Assembly: GCA_024291935.2 (NCBI GenBank)
Contig: CM044326.1
Span: 31,867,948 to 31,931,947 of the forward strand
DNA: 64,000 nt
Source of the DNA: Okapia johnstoni
Lineage: Eukaryota > Chordata > Mammalia > Artiodactyla > Giraffidae
Direction: 5' to 3'
Part shown: in pieces, positions 43,921 to 55,441 of the stretch
Numbering within the stretch: the first letter of the stretch is position 1
Layout: each line of letters opens with the position of its first letter
Made by a program: the position numbers and the translations under genes
The notes under the pieces: model-generated
Seen by the model: only the letters and a program-made list of their open reading frames with translations
What the model was told of the DNA's origin: nothing
Databases searched by the model: none

Positions 43921-46900
43921 CCGCCCAGCCCTGCCCAGTGCGGGGAGGCGGCAGCCTGGTGGGGCGCCAGGCAGGAAACAAAGAGTCCGCAGGTGAGAAC
44001 CGCGTGGGCTGGTGGACTAGGTGCGCTCGCGGCCAGCAGGCCGAGCGCTTTGCCTCTCGCGTAACCAGGGTTGTTTACCACTGCTAGTTTTTTAGGGGGG
44101 GCGGCCTGCGTGCCAGTCCCCTTGCGGCCTCTCACCCTGTCCCGGGCAGTGCCAGCCGCCTCAAGCTGGCCGGAGCCTTCTGAGCGGCCGGGGCCGTCCC
44201 TGCCTTCGGCCCCTGTTCTGGGGCGGCCTGGCTCTCCAGTGGCCTCTTTCGGTGACTGTCGCCCTCGCTTCCCCAAGGCGCCCCCAGCTCTGTGGCCGCC
44301 AGCACTGGTGGGTGTGTCTGGTGGGGGCGCGGGTGCGGGCTGACCCTTCCTAGGGCTGGGCCTGACCCCTCACTGCCCTTGAGCCCCCGCAGGGCCCCTC
44401 AGCGGTGCCGGCCTGCTCCAGCCTGCTTGTGGGGCGCAGGTGCCCGTGGCCAGCGGAGCCCCACCCCCGGGGCTGTGGGCACAGGGTGGGGCGGCGCTGG
44501 GACCCAGCAGATGTGCCGATAGTACAGTCTGCGGGCCTGCCTGAGCCTGCTGGGCCTACTGGGCCTGCCCCGGCTCAGGGCGGGGCCTGGCAGCCAGAGC
44601 CCCTGTCCTCCCGCCCCCTCAGGGGTCCCCTGGGGCAGGGAGTCCTGGGGGGCGGAAGGTGAGGTGACAGGAGCTGGCAGGCCTGGCGGGTGGGCTCTGG
44701 GGAGCTGGGGGCTTCTGCAGCTGCTGCTCAGCCGCTTGCGTCCAATGACTGCGGAGGGCTGGTGATGATTGCTAGTTCCAGGGACTACCACACCCAGCTA
44801 GCTCATCAGGTGCCCTGGAACTTTGGGCACTGGGTTTTGGCTGAAGGGGCTAGAGGGTGGCCAGGGTCAGGCTGCCCTCGAGGGGCTTGGGCCAGGAGGC
44901 AGTGGCCAAGGCCACCTTCCCCAAGGTCACTGGCCCAGGCCATGGATGGGCTCCGTCTGGCCCTGCTCTGGCCTTTGTGGTCTTGGCCGTGGAAGAGGCT
45001 GGCTGTGCCCTAGGCGGGGCTCTCAGCAGAGCATGAGGGTCTGTGAGGCGCTGCCCTCCCAGAGGGAGCCATCCTAGGTCCGTCCTGGAAGGGCCTCCAT
45101 CCACCCCACGGGCTGTGCCTCCACATCCCTCCCCTGCACCCCAGCCTGCCAGCCCCCCAGCCTCTGGCCCAGGCCAGTGCCCAGCCTGCCTGGATGGTCC
45201 TGTGTGACAGCAAATCTGTCCACCTGTCTGTCTGTCCACACAGCAGGACTGGACTGGGCCGGGCCAGGCCAGGGCAGGGTGGCGGCAATGACTCACTGCA
45301 TCCCTGAGCGGGCTGCTGTTTCCTCCCCCAGTCAGCTGCTAGGACTGGGGGGGCACTCTGGGGGAGGGGCGGCCCCCTCTCCTGAAACTGAGTGGGAGGG
45401 GCCTGGCCCAGCTGTGGGGGCCTGTGAGGGGACCCGCCCAGTCCCTCTGGTCGGGGAGGGGTCTTGGCTGACTCTGGGCCGGCCTGGGAAGGGGGCCTGA
45501 AGGCGGGGCCTGAGGGCGGGGCCGTGGAGGGGAGGAGTCGGGAGGGCGGACCCAGGGAGCTGGGAGTCTGGACCTTCACTTCGGGGCAAGTTGGGAGGTC
45601 GTCATCCTCGGTAAGCGGCTCAGCTGCCTTCGGTACCCACCCTCTGCCCCCTGCCCCCTGCCCCCTGGGGCACCCGACCACCCCTGGAGGGTGGAGGGGG
45701 GACTCTGGGGGGGGGGTGGCAGAGCTGGGCTGGGCATCTCCATCGCCGTCTCCCTGAGCCTGCCCTCTTCCAACCCAGCTGCTGCTGGGGGCCGAGCTGG
45801 TCTGGTCCTGGCGGCCAAGGGTCGCCATGGTCAGCATGGCCGTTTCGGTCCTAGAAAAGGCAGACCCCCAGCTGGGCCGTGTGGCTGAGGGCGGGTCCTT
45901 CAGGTGACAGCTGCGGCCCCTCTTTGATGTGCTGGGGGCCTGTGGGAGGGGAGGGCCCTTCAGCCAAGCTTATCTGCAGGTGCCGGGCGGGCTGTGGGGG
46001 CGTGTGGTGGTCCCCCAGGGTCACACTGCGCCGGGCATCCGGGTACTGGCCCTTCAGCCTGGACACAGACAGAGTCGGGCCCGCTGGGCCTGCTGGGGTG
46101 GGCGGGAGGGTGAGGACACTGCTTTCTGCTGCCAGGCCCAGCAGTTGGTGGTCTGGGAGCCTCCTTCAGGCCCCCGAGTGTCCAGGTGCAGGAGATGCGC
46201 TGGGCTCACCTGCTGTCCCTCCTAGCCCTTGAGACCCTGCCACACCCTCGGGCTGGGCGGCACTCACTGTGTCTTCCTCTACCCACCTACTCCCGGCTCT
46301 AGCATTTATTATGTACCTACTGCATGCCAGTGTTTGTGAGAATGTTCCGGGAACCAGGGACCAGGCAGTGGCCAGAGATGATGGCAGGGTGGCCAAGCTA
46401 GACAGTGAGATGGCAGAGGAAGCTGCATATGAAAAGGGCAGAGGTTGGGAGAGAGGGCTGGTCTGGAGCCCAGCTCCGAAGGTCCGGGGAGGGTGCCGAT
46501 GGTGGTGGGCCAAGCCGACAGCCAGGTGGGAGAGGGTGACCTGAAAGCCGCCTGGTTGCAGCCAGGGCTGCGGTGGAGGTGGCTGTGGGCCGGGGGTACC
46601 AAGGCCTTCCTGGAGGCAGAGCCGGAGCCCAGGCTGCCGCCCTGTGCAGCACACTTCTCTTGAGAAATACCGGGGAGGCAGGGCGGGCCCTCGGCCGCCT
46701 GCGGGTGTTGCTTCAGAAAGTCTGGAGGTCTCATGACAAGTCAGCCGCGCTCGGCTCTTTCCTCCTGACGATGGGGTGAGGCGGGGTGTCCTGTGCGCCC
46801 CTGCGGGCACTGGGCTCCCAGCCCGAGAGAGCGTCCCCTGTGGCGGGAGCCCGGGCCAGCCGGGGGCTCACCAGGGACTCTGCATGTTGTCCACACACAC

Positions 46901-48239
46901 ACCCGACACGAGCATGAAGACCCTGTGAACACATGCCCCCAGGCTCGTGAATGCACACATGCACCCCAAGGGTGGACACTCAGGCCTCTATCAAGGGCCC
47001 TGCTGCTGGCCGCTCTCCTTCCCCTCGCACTGACAGTCCCCCGTCCTACCGCTGCCCGAGTAAGCTCGCCCCACACCCGGCCCCACCTGGAGGCTGGAGC
47101 TGGGCTCCGGGCGCGGTCAGTCAGGTGTACACTGGGTTCTGTTTAGGCAAACCTGCTGCGCCCATGAATGGTCCTACGGTGGGCCCCCTAAGAACCCCCC
47201 CTTGGCTGGGGCTGGCGGGAGAGTCGCCAGGTCAGTCCGGGGCCCCAAGGGCAAGGTGATTAGGAAGCCGTCCAGGTGAACGCCCCCTTTCTGCAGCCGT
47301 CCCCTCCCCAGCATCGGGCTGCTCCCTGGCTCTGCCTGCTCCGAAGACAGTTCCTGGAGGCCCCACCCCAGAGGGTTGCCATTCTTGGGAGTGAAGCTTT
47401 TCTGATGATGTGTTGCCCATCCCCCACCCAAGTCCCCCAGTAGGTAGCGTTTGAGGCCATGGAAGAGTTAAGGTGCGTAAGTAGACCAGCCGGGGTGCTG
47501 GGGCCACGGCCGGGCCCGAGCCCTGGGGAGGAGGGGACGGGCGTTGGGGGAGGCAGCAGGTGCCAGCAGCTGGACCTGGCTCAGCAGAGTCACCTCCACA
47601 TCCTCCTCTGCAAAGTGGGCTTTGGTGACCCTATGTTATCCGTCATTCCAGGCGACTGCCAGGTTTGGGCTCTCTGCAGGGCTGAGGCCGGGTCAGGCCA
47701 GCTGCCAGGACGCCTCCGGTGCACTCAGGGTGCGGGGGGCCCACAGGGCACGGGGACTGGCAGGACAGAGCTCGGGGCTACGAGGAGGCCTCCTCTCCCC
47801 TCCGCAGGGGCAGGTCCGAGGCTGGCAGGGCTGCTGGCCGCCTGGCCCTGGGGCAGGCAGGATTTCCTCCTTCCTGTTTGTGCGTCTCTGGGCTGGGCTC
47901 CAGCCAACCTGGGGTTCTGCCTTAAGGGGTGCAGAGGGACCCAGAGCTTACAACGATAGCCCTGCACCTTCCCAGTGGCCTGTGCTTGCCTCCCTGAGCC
48001 CCCACTGTTGGTTCCTGCCTTAGGTATAGGGCTCTGGCACCCAAGGGGGTTGTTGTGAGAGGGGGACTGGGCCAGCAGGGACCTCAGCAGCAGGAAGGGC
48101 GCTGGTCCAGCCCAAGCTAGGCGGGCCGAGCCTCCCGGCCCCCAGTTTCGCGGGCTCTCAGGTTCCCCCGGCCCTTCCCTTCAGCTTCCAGCCTTCCCCG
48201 GAGCTGGTCTAGGGGTACAGCTTCTAGGGGCCTGGGGGA

Positions 48240-48880
48240 TCCCCGCCCGACTTCGGGGCCTTGCACCCCCGCGCCCAGCCCAAGGCCCCGCTGCACACCG
48301 CCTGGGTCACCCGCCTCCGGCAGCCGCGATCCGGGTCTGGGCGGGCCACCGCCCGCGCCCCCAGGGACACGCCTGCCAGCCCTGCGCGGAGGGCGGTCCC
48401 GGCCTTGTTTTGCGGTGACTCAGAGAAGGATGCGGGCTGGAGGCGGCCGGGCTGCCTTCCTGGGCGGGTCCGCGCAGCTCCCCGCCCCTCGGCCGGCGCC
48501 CCAGCCCGGAGCGCGGGGCGCGGGGAGCGGGAGGCCCCTCCGCGCGGGCCAGGCCGGGGGCCCGGGCTGGGGCGCGGCCACTCTTGGCCTCCCCCCCGCC
48601 GCGTCCGGTCCCAGCGCGGCCCCGCGGGCTGAGCACCTCGGCCAATGGCTCCTCTCCCCCGGCCTCCCCGGGCTCACCCAGCGCGCCCCCTTTGGGGATG
48701 CGGCTGAGGGTCTGGGCAGGACGGGAAGGGAGACTGCGGGGTCCGCCGCCCTCGCCCTTGGCTTCCGCAGGGCAGCGGGCTCGGCGGGGCGCAGGCCCGG
48801 GTCTCCCCCTCCGCGGGCGGCCCGGGATCCGTCGGGACTGGCTCCCACCTCCCCGCCGCGCCCCGACCCCCGCCTCCCTC
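48240..48880. promoter_or_regulatory. AHNAK2: CpG island inside AHNAK2 intron 1
   Basis: GC- and CpG-rich, with an AP-1 site TGACTCA (48416-48422), GC boxes and a CCAAT box (48642-48646). It could be an alternative AHNAK2 promoter or an enhancer. No coding start matching AHNAK2 was seen. Confidence 0.5.
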
Positions 48881-49339
48881 TGTTCTCCCTGGGCATGGTA
48901 GCTCTCTGACATCCCGGGAAGTCAAGGTTCAGAGTGGGACGGGCTTGCTTGGGGTCACACAGCAAATTGGCCAGAGGGGACCCGCCACACCCGCAGTCCC
49001 CCCAGGCGGGGCTTCCCCCGCGGGCTCCATGGGGACAGGGACACGCTGGGGACCAGCCCGTGGGACAGGGGTCCCCCCCTGCTCCAAGCCCTGCTGGCGG
49101 GGCGTTGGTGGGAACTCCGAGGTTGGCAGATGACCCCTCCTCACCAGCAGTGCGGGCACAGCCAGGGAGGGTTCGCTGGGCTTAAGATTCAGGGCCGCTT
49201 CTCCTGGAATCTGGAGTACAATTCAGGGGGCGCTGGGCCTGCAGGCGCTGGTGGACCGGTTTTAAGGAGGGGTTTTGATCGCTGAATCATCACAGGACTA
49301 TTTGCGTAGCCGGTTTCTCCTGAGCGATGCTGGCCCCTG

Positions 49340-50250
49340 TGTCTCTAGGAGTATGTCCAATTCCTCTGCGTTTTCAAGTTCATTGGCATACAGTTGATAA
49401 TTTCCTCATTTCAACTTTATGTAGAATTTAAACATTTTGGGGGAAAAGGTACAAGTCATCTGTGTGTAGCTAAATGCCTTCTCCCAAAGTGGACACACTG
49501 CTGTAACCAGCACCCCTAACCTCCTCCTGAGGCCTCTCCCCATCTGGTCTGCCCCCTCCCAAAGGAATTCCATCACTAGTGCCTGGCAGTTGTAAGTTTT
49601 ACATTTAGCTCTGTGATTTATTTTGAGTTAATTTTTCACGTGATAGGAAGTAAGCGTCCAGGTATTTTTTTTCCCCCAAATACATATCCACTTGTCCCAG
49701 CACCGCTGTTGAAAAGACTGTTAATTTTCTATTGGAATATGATGGCTGCTTTGTCAAAAATCAATTGATCTTACAAAGCGTGGGACTGTTGTAGACTTTC
49801 TATTCTTTTCCATTGGTATTTGTGTTTATATCATACTGACTTGGTTCTGTTGAGGGTCAGAGAAAATACCTAGCTGACTTTAAATGGTTTAAATGGGCCA
49901 GCGTATGGGCCACCTCAGTGAAGGGGATGTGCGCTCTGCTGCCGGCAGGGGGCGTGATCTCCAGGGTCAGTGTGGCCTGTTGGGTGACGGGCGGGCCAGT
50001 TCTCTTACCTGTTTTGTTCTGTAAGGTTATCGAGCACTGAGTGGAGTGTTACAGTCTCCGTTTTCAATGTGGGTTTGTTTATTTGTCCTTCCAGTTTTGC
50101 CAGTTTTCACTCAGTGTTTTTAGCCTCTGTTATTAGGTGTATACAGACGCAGATTTTTTTTTTGATGAATTTTGCCCTTTATTATTATGAAATGATTAGT
50201 TTTAACAAATGATTTATTCTTTTGAAATGATTAGATATTTTTCTTTTCTT
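49340..50250 (-). repeat. old L1 ORF2 fragments, antisense
   Basis: TTCAAGTTCATTGGCATACA, CAGCACCGCTGTTGAAAAGA, GCTTTGTCAAAAATCAATTG and TTTTGCCAGTTTTCACTCAG correspond to antisense L1 ORF2. Diverged and discontinuous (non-L1 at about 49870-50020). Confidence 0.6.
49942..49955 (+). promoter_or_regulatory. CTCF-like motif
   Basis: CCGGCAGGGGGCGT fits the CTCF core. It lies at the transition from the GC-rich to the AT-rich half of AHNAK2 intron 1. Confidence 0.35.
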
Positions 50251-50251
50251 G

Positions 50252-50440
50252 CCCTGTGGCACTAGTGTAAAGAACCCGCCTGCCATGCAGGAGACCCCGG
50301 TTCGATCCCTGGGTTGGGAGGATCCCCTGGAGAGGGGAAAGGCCACCCGCTGCAGTGTTCTGGCCTGGAGAATCCCACGGACTGCATAGTCCACGGGGTT
50401 GCAAAGGGTCAGACACGACTGAGCGACTTTCACTTCACTT
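50252..50440 (+). repeat. Bov-tA SINE inserted in L1
   Basis: AGTGTAAAGAACCCGCCTGC, GGTTCGATCCCTGGGTTGGG, TCTGGCCTGGAGAATCCCAC and GTCAGACACGACTGAGCGAC; L1-like sequence lies on both sides. Confidence 0.92.
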
Positions 50441-50679
50441 CCTTTTATTTCTAGTCCATTTTGCCTAGAGAGCCTGTGACCAGGGCTGCTTTTTAAATTT
50501 CATCTGACAACCTCTACCGTTTTACTTGGAATTTTAAGTCCTTTTATATTTAATAGTCAACACGGGCGGCTTAAATCCTACCATGTTGCTGGTTCCTTTC
50601 TGACTTGATTCAATCCATCCTTTGCTCCTCTTTCCCTCACTCCTTACCATGGTTTAGAGTCACTTAAATATATATACAT
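50441..50679 (-). repeat. old L1 fragment, continued
   Basis: AT-rich sequence continuing the antisense L1 after the SINE (TTGCCTAGAGAGCCTGTGAC and onward). Confidence 0.45.
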
Positions 50680-50897
50680 GGCTTCCCAGGTGGCACTAGT
50701 GGTAAAGAACCCAACTGCCGGTGCAGGTTAGGCGTAAGAGACACGGGTTCGATCCCTGGGTCGGGAAGATCCCGTGGAGGAGGGCACGGCAACCCACTCC
50801 AGTGTCCTTGCCTGGAGAATCCCATGGACAGAGGAGCCTGGTGGGCTGCAGTCCATAGGGTTTCACAGAATCAGACACGACTGAAGCACCTTAGCAT
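50680..50897 (+). repeat. Bov-tA SINE
   Basis: GGCTTCCCAGGTGGCACTAG, GGTTCGATCCCTGGGTCGGG, GGCAACCCACTCCAGTGTCC, CATGGACAGAGGAGCCTGGT and CAGACACGACTGAAGCACC. Full length. Confidence 0.93.
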
Positions 50898-51235
50898 GCA
50901 CACACATACACATGTATATAATTATTTAATAACATATATTACATATATATAAGTATAACATGTATATTTATAAATTGATATATATATTTATACAGTAAGT
51001 GTATATAATTAATTATATACTAGACGTATTAATGTGAATTATCCACGTACATGTATAATTAGATTAATGTAATTAATGTAAATTATGACATTATACATAT
51101 AATTATACGTATAATTTGCATATGTCCAGATTATATGCATTCTTGTGCATACACAGGATGCTGTCTGTGTATGTATAATAACACACTCATATGTATTGCA
51201 TATACACGTATGTGTATATTTTACTATTCTGTCAT
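50898..51235. repeat. AT/TA-rich simple repeat
   Basis: Degenerate TATATA/ATGTATA tract with short CACATACACA stretches, directly following the Bov-tA tail; probably grew from it. Confidence 0.8.
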
Positions 51236-51869
51236 TAATTCGCGCATGTTTTACAAGCATAGACTTGTAGTATTGTATTTTATTGCTGCTCTTGGCTCAT
51301 TAGCTGCACATCTTTTTCATCTTAACGGTTGCTTCATGGTTTATAGTCCGTGCTTCTTATTATCACAGTGTGTCTTCAAATAACATTACACTTCCTCGTG
51401 TATAATGTGAGAGCTGGACAGCAAGAGGTTCCATTACCGCAGCCCTCCCCTCGTGTCACAGTCGTCACGTGCGTCGCTCCTGCGTGTGTTAAATTCTACG
51501 TCTTACTACTTTTGTTTCATGCAGTTAATTGCCGTTTCCTTTTACAGGTCTACTAAGGTGTGATTTGCATGCCATAAGCCTCACCCATTGTAAATGCATG
51601 ATTCAGTTGTTCCAGTAACTTTACAGAGCTGGGCAGCCATCACCCTGTCCAATTCTAGAACATTCGCATCACCCCCAGTTCTCTGGAGCCTGTTTGTAGC
51701 CCACGCCCACCCCCACTGGTAGTCCCTAGCAGTTGCTTAATTCTGCTAAATATAGAAACTGACCCAACATGTATCCTCCCCTTCCCTTCTTCTTTGCTGT
51801 TATTACCACCAATATCATGGCTGCACGCACTATGCTCCCAGCGGTTCGCCCGTAGAATCACCAGCCTGT

Positions 51870-52095
51870 GTGGGCCGGTGCCACATTGCGGCCTGTGCGC
51901 TGAGTCTGTCACGCTGCTTGTTTTGTGGGTGAAGTTTTGTTGGGTCTCAGTTATGCTCGTCCATTTACATGTTGTCTACAACTGCTGCTGAGCTACAGCC
52001 ATGGAGCTGCAAGAAAGATTACATGGCCTGCAAAGCCTGAAATATATGCTGTCTGACTTGTCACAAGAAAAGTTTGCCAACTCCTGCTTTATATG
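51870..52095 (+). mobile_element. DNA-transposon-like repeat, copy 1
   Basis: GCGGCCTGTGCGCTGAGTCT, GCTGCTTGTTTTGTGGGTGA, ACATGTTGTCTACAACTGCT, GGCCTGCAAAGCCTGAAATA and AAGAAAAGTTTGCCAACTCC follow the layout of a dispersed, probably hAT-derived, mammalian repeat. A related copy lies inverted at 52838-52984. Confidence 0.55.
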
Positions 52096-52109
52096 ATCTT
52101 ATATCTTTT

Positions 52110-52760
52110 AAAGAAGTTAAAAGATGGAATGAGATATATTTATAGATATCTCATCAGAAAGATATTTTGCTGAGTCTTTTCTATTTGCCCACACAGTGAC
52201 CATTTTCTGCATTCTTCATCTCTTTCTGTAGCAATGGGTTAGTATCTAATACCGGTTCCTTTAGCATTTCTTGTAGGAAGACTTGCTGGCAATGAATTCT
52301 CCTTGTCTTTGTTTTTTTGCAGACGTGTTTGTTTTGCCTTTATTTTTGAAGGATACTTTTCTAGATATACAATTCACGTTTGACAACATTTTTCTTTTAG
52401 CCATGTGAATCTATTATTCCACTTTTTCCTGGCATCCGTGGTATTGGATAGTAATTGCATTGTTGTGCCGTTAAACGTGATGGGCCGTTTTTCCTTGTTG
52501 CTCTCAAAATTGTCTCTTCTTGTGAACATTTTGATGTGATTGTCTAGGTCTGGGTCCCTTTGTGTTTAGCCTGTTCAGGTTTGCTGAGCTTCTGAGATCT
52601 GTAGATTGTTTTCAGCCATTATTCTCCCCCCAATTTTTTTCTGCCTCTTTTTGCTTCTGAGACTTCAACTACACATAATTGGCATTCTTAACGTCATCCC
52701 ATGGATCTCTGAAACTCTTCGTTTTCCTTCAATCCTTACCCCCTTGGTTTTTACACTGGT
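52110..52760 (-). repeat. old L1 fragment, antisense
   Basis: TTTCTTGTAGGAAGACTTGC, TTTTGAAGGATACTTTTCTA, TCTCAAAATTGTCTCTTCTT and TTTGCTGAGCTTCTGAGATC are typical antisense L1 sequence. Confidence 0.6.
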
Positions 52761-53680
52761 TTTTGTTCTTCAGTCGCTAAGTCATGTCCAACACTTTGTG
52801 GTCCCATGGACTGCAGCACACCAGCTTTGCTGGCCATGTAATCTTTCTTGCAGCTCCATGGTTGTAGCACAGCAGTAGTTGTAGACAACATGTGAAAGAA
52901 TGAGCATAACTGTGAGCCAACATAACTTCACTTACAAAACAAGCAACAGGACAGATTTAGCGCACAGGCCATAATCTGTCCTCCACTGTTTCTCGGAGTT
53001 TGTTCAAACTCATGTCCGTCGAGCCGGTGACGCCGTCCAACCGTCTCACCCTCTGCTGCCCCTTCTCCTCTTGCCTTCAGTCTTTCCCAGCATCAGGGTC
53101 TTTTCCAGTGAGCTGGCTCTTTGCATTAGGTGGCCAAAGTATTAGAGCTTCAGCCTTGGCATTAATCCTTCCAATGAATATTCAGGGTTGATTTTTTTAG
53201 GAATGACTGGTTTGATCTCTTTGCTGTCCAAGGGACTCTTAACAGCCTTCTCCAGCATCACAGTTCGAAAACATCAATTCTTTGATATTGAGCCTTCTTT
53301 ATGGTCCAACTCTCACATCTGTACATGACTACTGGAAAAACCATAGCTTTTACTGTACGGACCTTTGTCAGCAAAGTGATGTCTCTGCTTTTCAATGCAC
53401 TGTTTAGGGTTGTCATAGTTCTTCTTTCAAGGAGCAAGCATCTTTTATTTCATGGCTGCGGTCACCGTCTGCAGTGATTTTGTAGCCCAAGAAAATAAAA
53501 TCTGTCACTGCTTGCACTTTTTCCCCTTTTATTTGCTGTGAAGTGATGGGACCAGATACCATGATCTTAGCTTTTTTAATGATGAGTTTCAAGCAGTCTT
53601 TGACTTTCCTCTTTCACCCCTACCATGAGGCTCTTTAGTTCCTCTTCCCTTTCTGCCATTAGAGTGGTTAAATTGGCTAA
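52761..53680 (-). mobile_element. BovB 3' part, interrupted
   Basis: Minus-strand BovB from its 3' end (CAGTCGCTAAGTCATGTCCA) through GGCCACCTAATGCAAAGAGC (minus sense) to GAAAGAGGAAAGTCAAAGAC near 53605. About 770 bp of BovB plus a 147-bp insertion at 52838-52984. Decayed. Confidence 0.88.
52838..52984 (-). mobile_element. DNA-transposon-like repeat, copy 2, inside BovB
   Basis: On the minus strand it reads TATGGCCTGTGCGCTAAATC, TTGCTTGTTTTGTAAGTGAA, ACATGTTGTCTACAACTACT and GAGCTGCAAGAAAGATTACA, the same element as copy 1 at about 87% identity by eye over roughly 138 bp. Confidence 0.6.
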
Positions 53681-54509
53681 TTTATATTAATCTACAAGTG
53701 CTTTTGTTGTGGTTGTTCTTTTCTGACTGCACCACAGAGCTTTCAGGATCTTAGTTTCCTGACCAGGGATTGAACCTGGGCCCAGCAGTGAAAGTGCTGA
53801 GTCCTGGTCACTGGACCACCGGGGGTTCTCCCCAGTCTACCGGGTTTTCGCTTCCTCTCTTATCCCAGCTCTGCTATGCGGTCCTTGTAGTGAATTTTCA
53901 ACTCCAGAATTTCCACTTAAAAAGAAAAAATTCTGTTTCTTTATGACATTCTTCATCAAGCCATGGTCATCATATTTTTCATTAATTCTTCAAACATGTT
54001 CTCCTACTTTTTTGAACAAATTTCTGAATCTTGCCTTGATGTCTGTGCCAAATGCAGCATCTGTGCACATTCAAAGACAGGTCCCATGAGCTGCTGTAGT
54101 TCCTCACTAAAGATCATGCTTGCTTGTTTCATTGCATGTCGAGTACTTTTCTGTGGAGTGCTGGACATTATGCTTTCCTTATTATAGTAACTGTGCATTC
54201 TGATTCCGTGCCAGGGTTATAATTGCTGTTTCACTTGTGTTTGTTTAGTAACTGGCTTTGACTAAATCCGTGAGGTTTGCCTACTTGATCCGTGCACCCC
54301 TACCCTGGCTCACTGCTTTCAGACCCAGTCTTGCGGCCTCCTCAGCTCAGTGACTGTGGGTCTTCCCCGACCCTTGCCTGTGCCCCCAGACGCAGTGTCC
54401 AGGGCTACCCCACCTCTGTGTCCACAGCCTCTCCTGGGCCCCTGCCCCCAGCTCCACCATCCGCTCCGCCCGCCGACAAGGCTCCACTGACTCAGCCCCC
54501 CCTTTGCAG
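53681..54509. other. end of AHNAK2 intron 1
   Basis: A minus-strand CHR-like SINE fragment lies at about 53700-53830 (CCTGACCAGGGATTGAACCT, CTGGTCACTGGACCACC), followed by AT-rich, probably old L1 antisense sequence to about 54240. The final stretch is C-rich and leads into the exon 2 acceptor. Confidence 0.5.
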
Positions 54510-54568
54510 TGTCCGGTCGGCAGCTGCAGCCTGGAGAGCCAGATGCAGAATCCGAGGAGGAGCACTCG
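54510..54568 (+). CDS. AHNAK2: AHNAK2 coding exon 2
   Basis: Acceptor CCTTTGCAG, donor GTAAGT. With the last base of exon 1 it reads VSGRQLQPGEPDAESEEEHS, matching the AHNAK2 N terminus. 59 bases; leaves phase 0. Confidence 0.92.
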
Positions 54569-54677
54569 GTAAGTGAGGTCCGGGAGGGCGCGCGCCCGCT
54601 CCTGCCCCCTCGGCCCTTTCTGAGCTTGAGCAGAGCCGAGTGGCTAAGGGTAGCCTAAGCCTCTCTCCTCCCACCAG

Positions 54678-54776
54678 GTGACTGAGGGGCCGGGGCCTGA
54701 GGTCATCCGTCCCCGGCCACAGGGCTCCTCGCCCGTCTATGAGTGCGTGACTGAGGGTGCCGGCTTCAGACTCCCG
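54678..54776 (+). CDS. AHNAK2: AHNAK2 coding exon 3
   Basis: Acceptor CCCACCAG, donor GTAAGC. Reads [18 protein letters not shown], then [15 protein letters not shown]. The [11 protein letters not shown] block is strongly conserved in AHNAK2. 33 codons, phase 0 at both ends. Introns 2 (109 bp) and 3 (581 bp) hold nothing recognisable. Confidence 0.92.
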
Positions 54777-55357
54777 GTAAGCCCCCTAGACGGACACGCC
54801 CAGGCGGAGGGTGGGCTCAGCTGGGGGAGGCACGGGCAGCTACACCACCTCCGGATTGCCCTGCGTTGACAGCTGTGTCCGCTCAACCATCTCCTCTGAC
54901 CCTTCTGCCCTTGCCCTGGGGCCCTCCCTTCAGCCAGCCAAGACGTGGTAGAGATGGCACACGTGTGTGCAGCTGGGGAAGAGACCTCACGCTCCCGTGT
55001 GCGATGGGGCACAGGACACGTGCACACATGCGGCTGTCTGGCCAGGAGACACAGACAGGGTCCCTGCGGCCACCTCTGGAGACGACTGTGGGAGGCCAGC
55101 ACTGCTGTGCTCCCTAGAAGGCCTCACTCTGGTGCTGTTTCTTTTCTGGCCCCTCTACCTGTGGGCTTGGGGGCCAGGCCCTGTGGGAAGCGTCGAGGCC
55201 CAGAGCCGCCCTCCCCCTGGAGGAGCCTGGCTCTGCTTGCACGCGGCTGCACCCTGCAGGTTCTAGGCCTCAGGCTGGGGTGTCTGGGCCTCCCCGAGTC
55301 CCCCCTGTCCCCCGGGCAGGGGCAGGGTCGGTCACCCCGCTGTTTGTTCTGCTGCAG

Positions 55358-55441
55358 GAAGACGCGCCAAGGAGGCGGAGGTCCTGGTGGAAGCGGGACT
55401 CAGGGGACTCACGGACGCTTTCCAGGATGAGCCACCTGGAG
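55358..55441 (+). CDS. AHNAK2: AHNAK2 coding exon 4
   Basis: Acceptor TTCTGCTGCAG, donor GTGGGC. Reads EDAPRRRRSWWKRDSGDS, then RTLSRMSHLE; the basic SWWKRDSGDSRT block is characteristic. 28 codons, phase 0 at both ends. Confidence 0.92.

Larger units (their letters stand above)
38186..54509 (+). other. AHNAK2: AHNAK2 intron 1 (16.3 kb)
   Basis: The first 11 kb are GC-rich with few repeats: Bov-tA copies, AP-1/MARE-like motifs and an internal CpG island at 48240-48880. From about 49340 it becomes AT-rich and is mostly antisense L1, two Bov-tA copies, an AT microsatellite and a BovB. The many open frames in the GC-rich half overlap on both strands and show no family resemblance. Confidence 0.75.

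Noticed and set aside
42354..44276. Frames of up to 418 and 344 codons in AHNAK2 intron 1
   Set aside because: They overlap on both strands, have low-complexity A/G/P/R composition and no splice support, and lie in a GC-rich intron.
54004..54198. Small frames in AT-rich sequence before exon 2
   Set aside because: Both strands are open by chance in old repeat-like sequence; no splice or start context.
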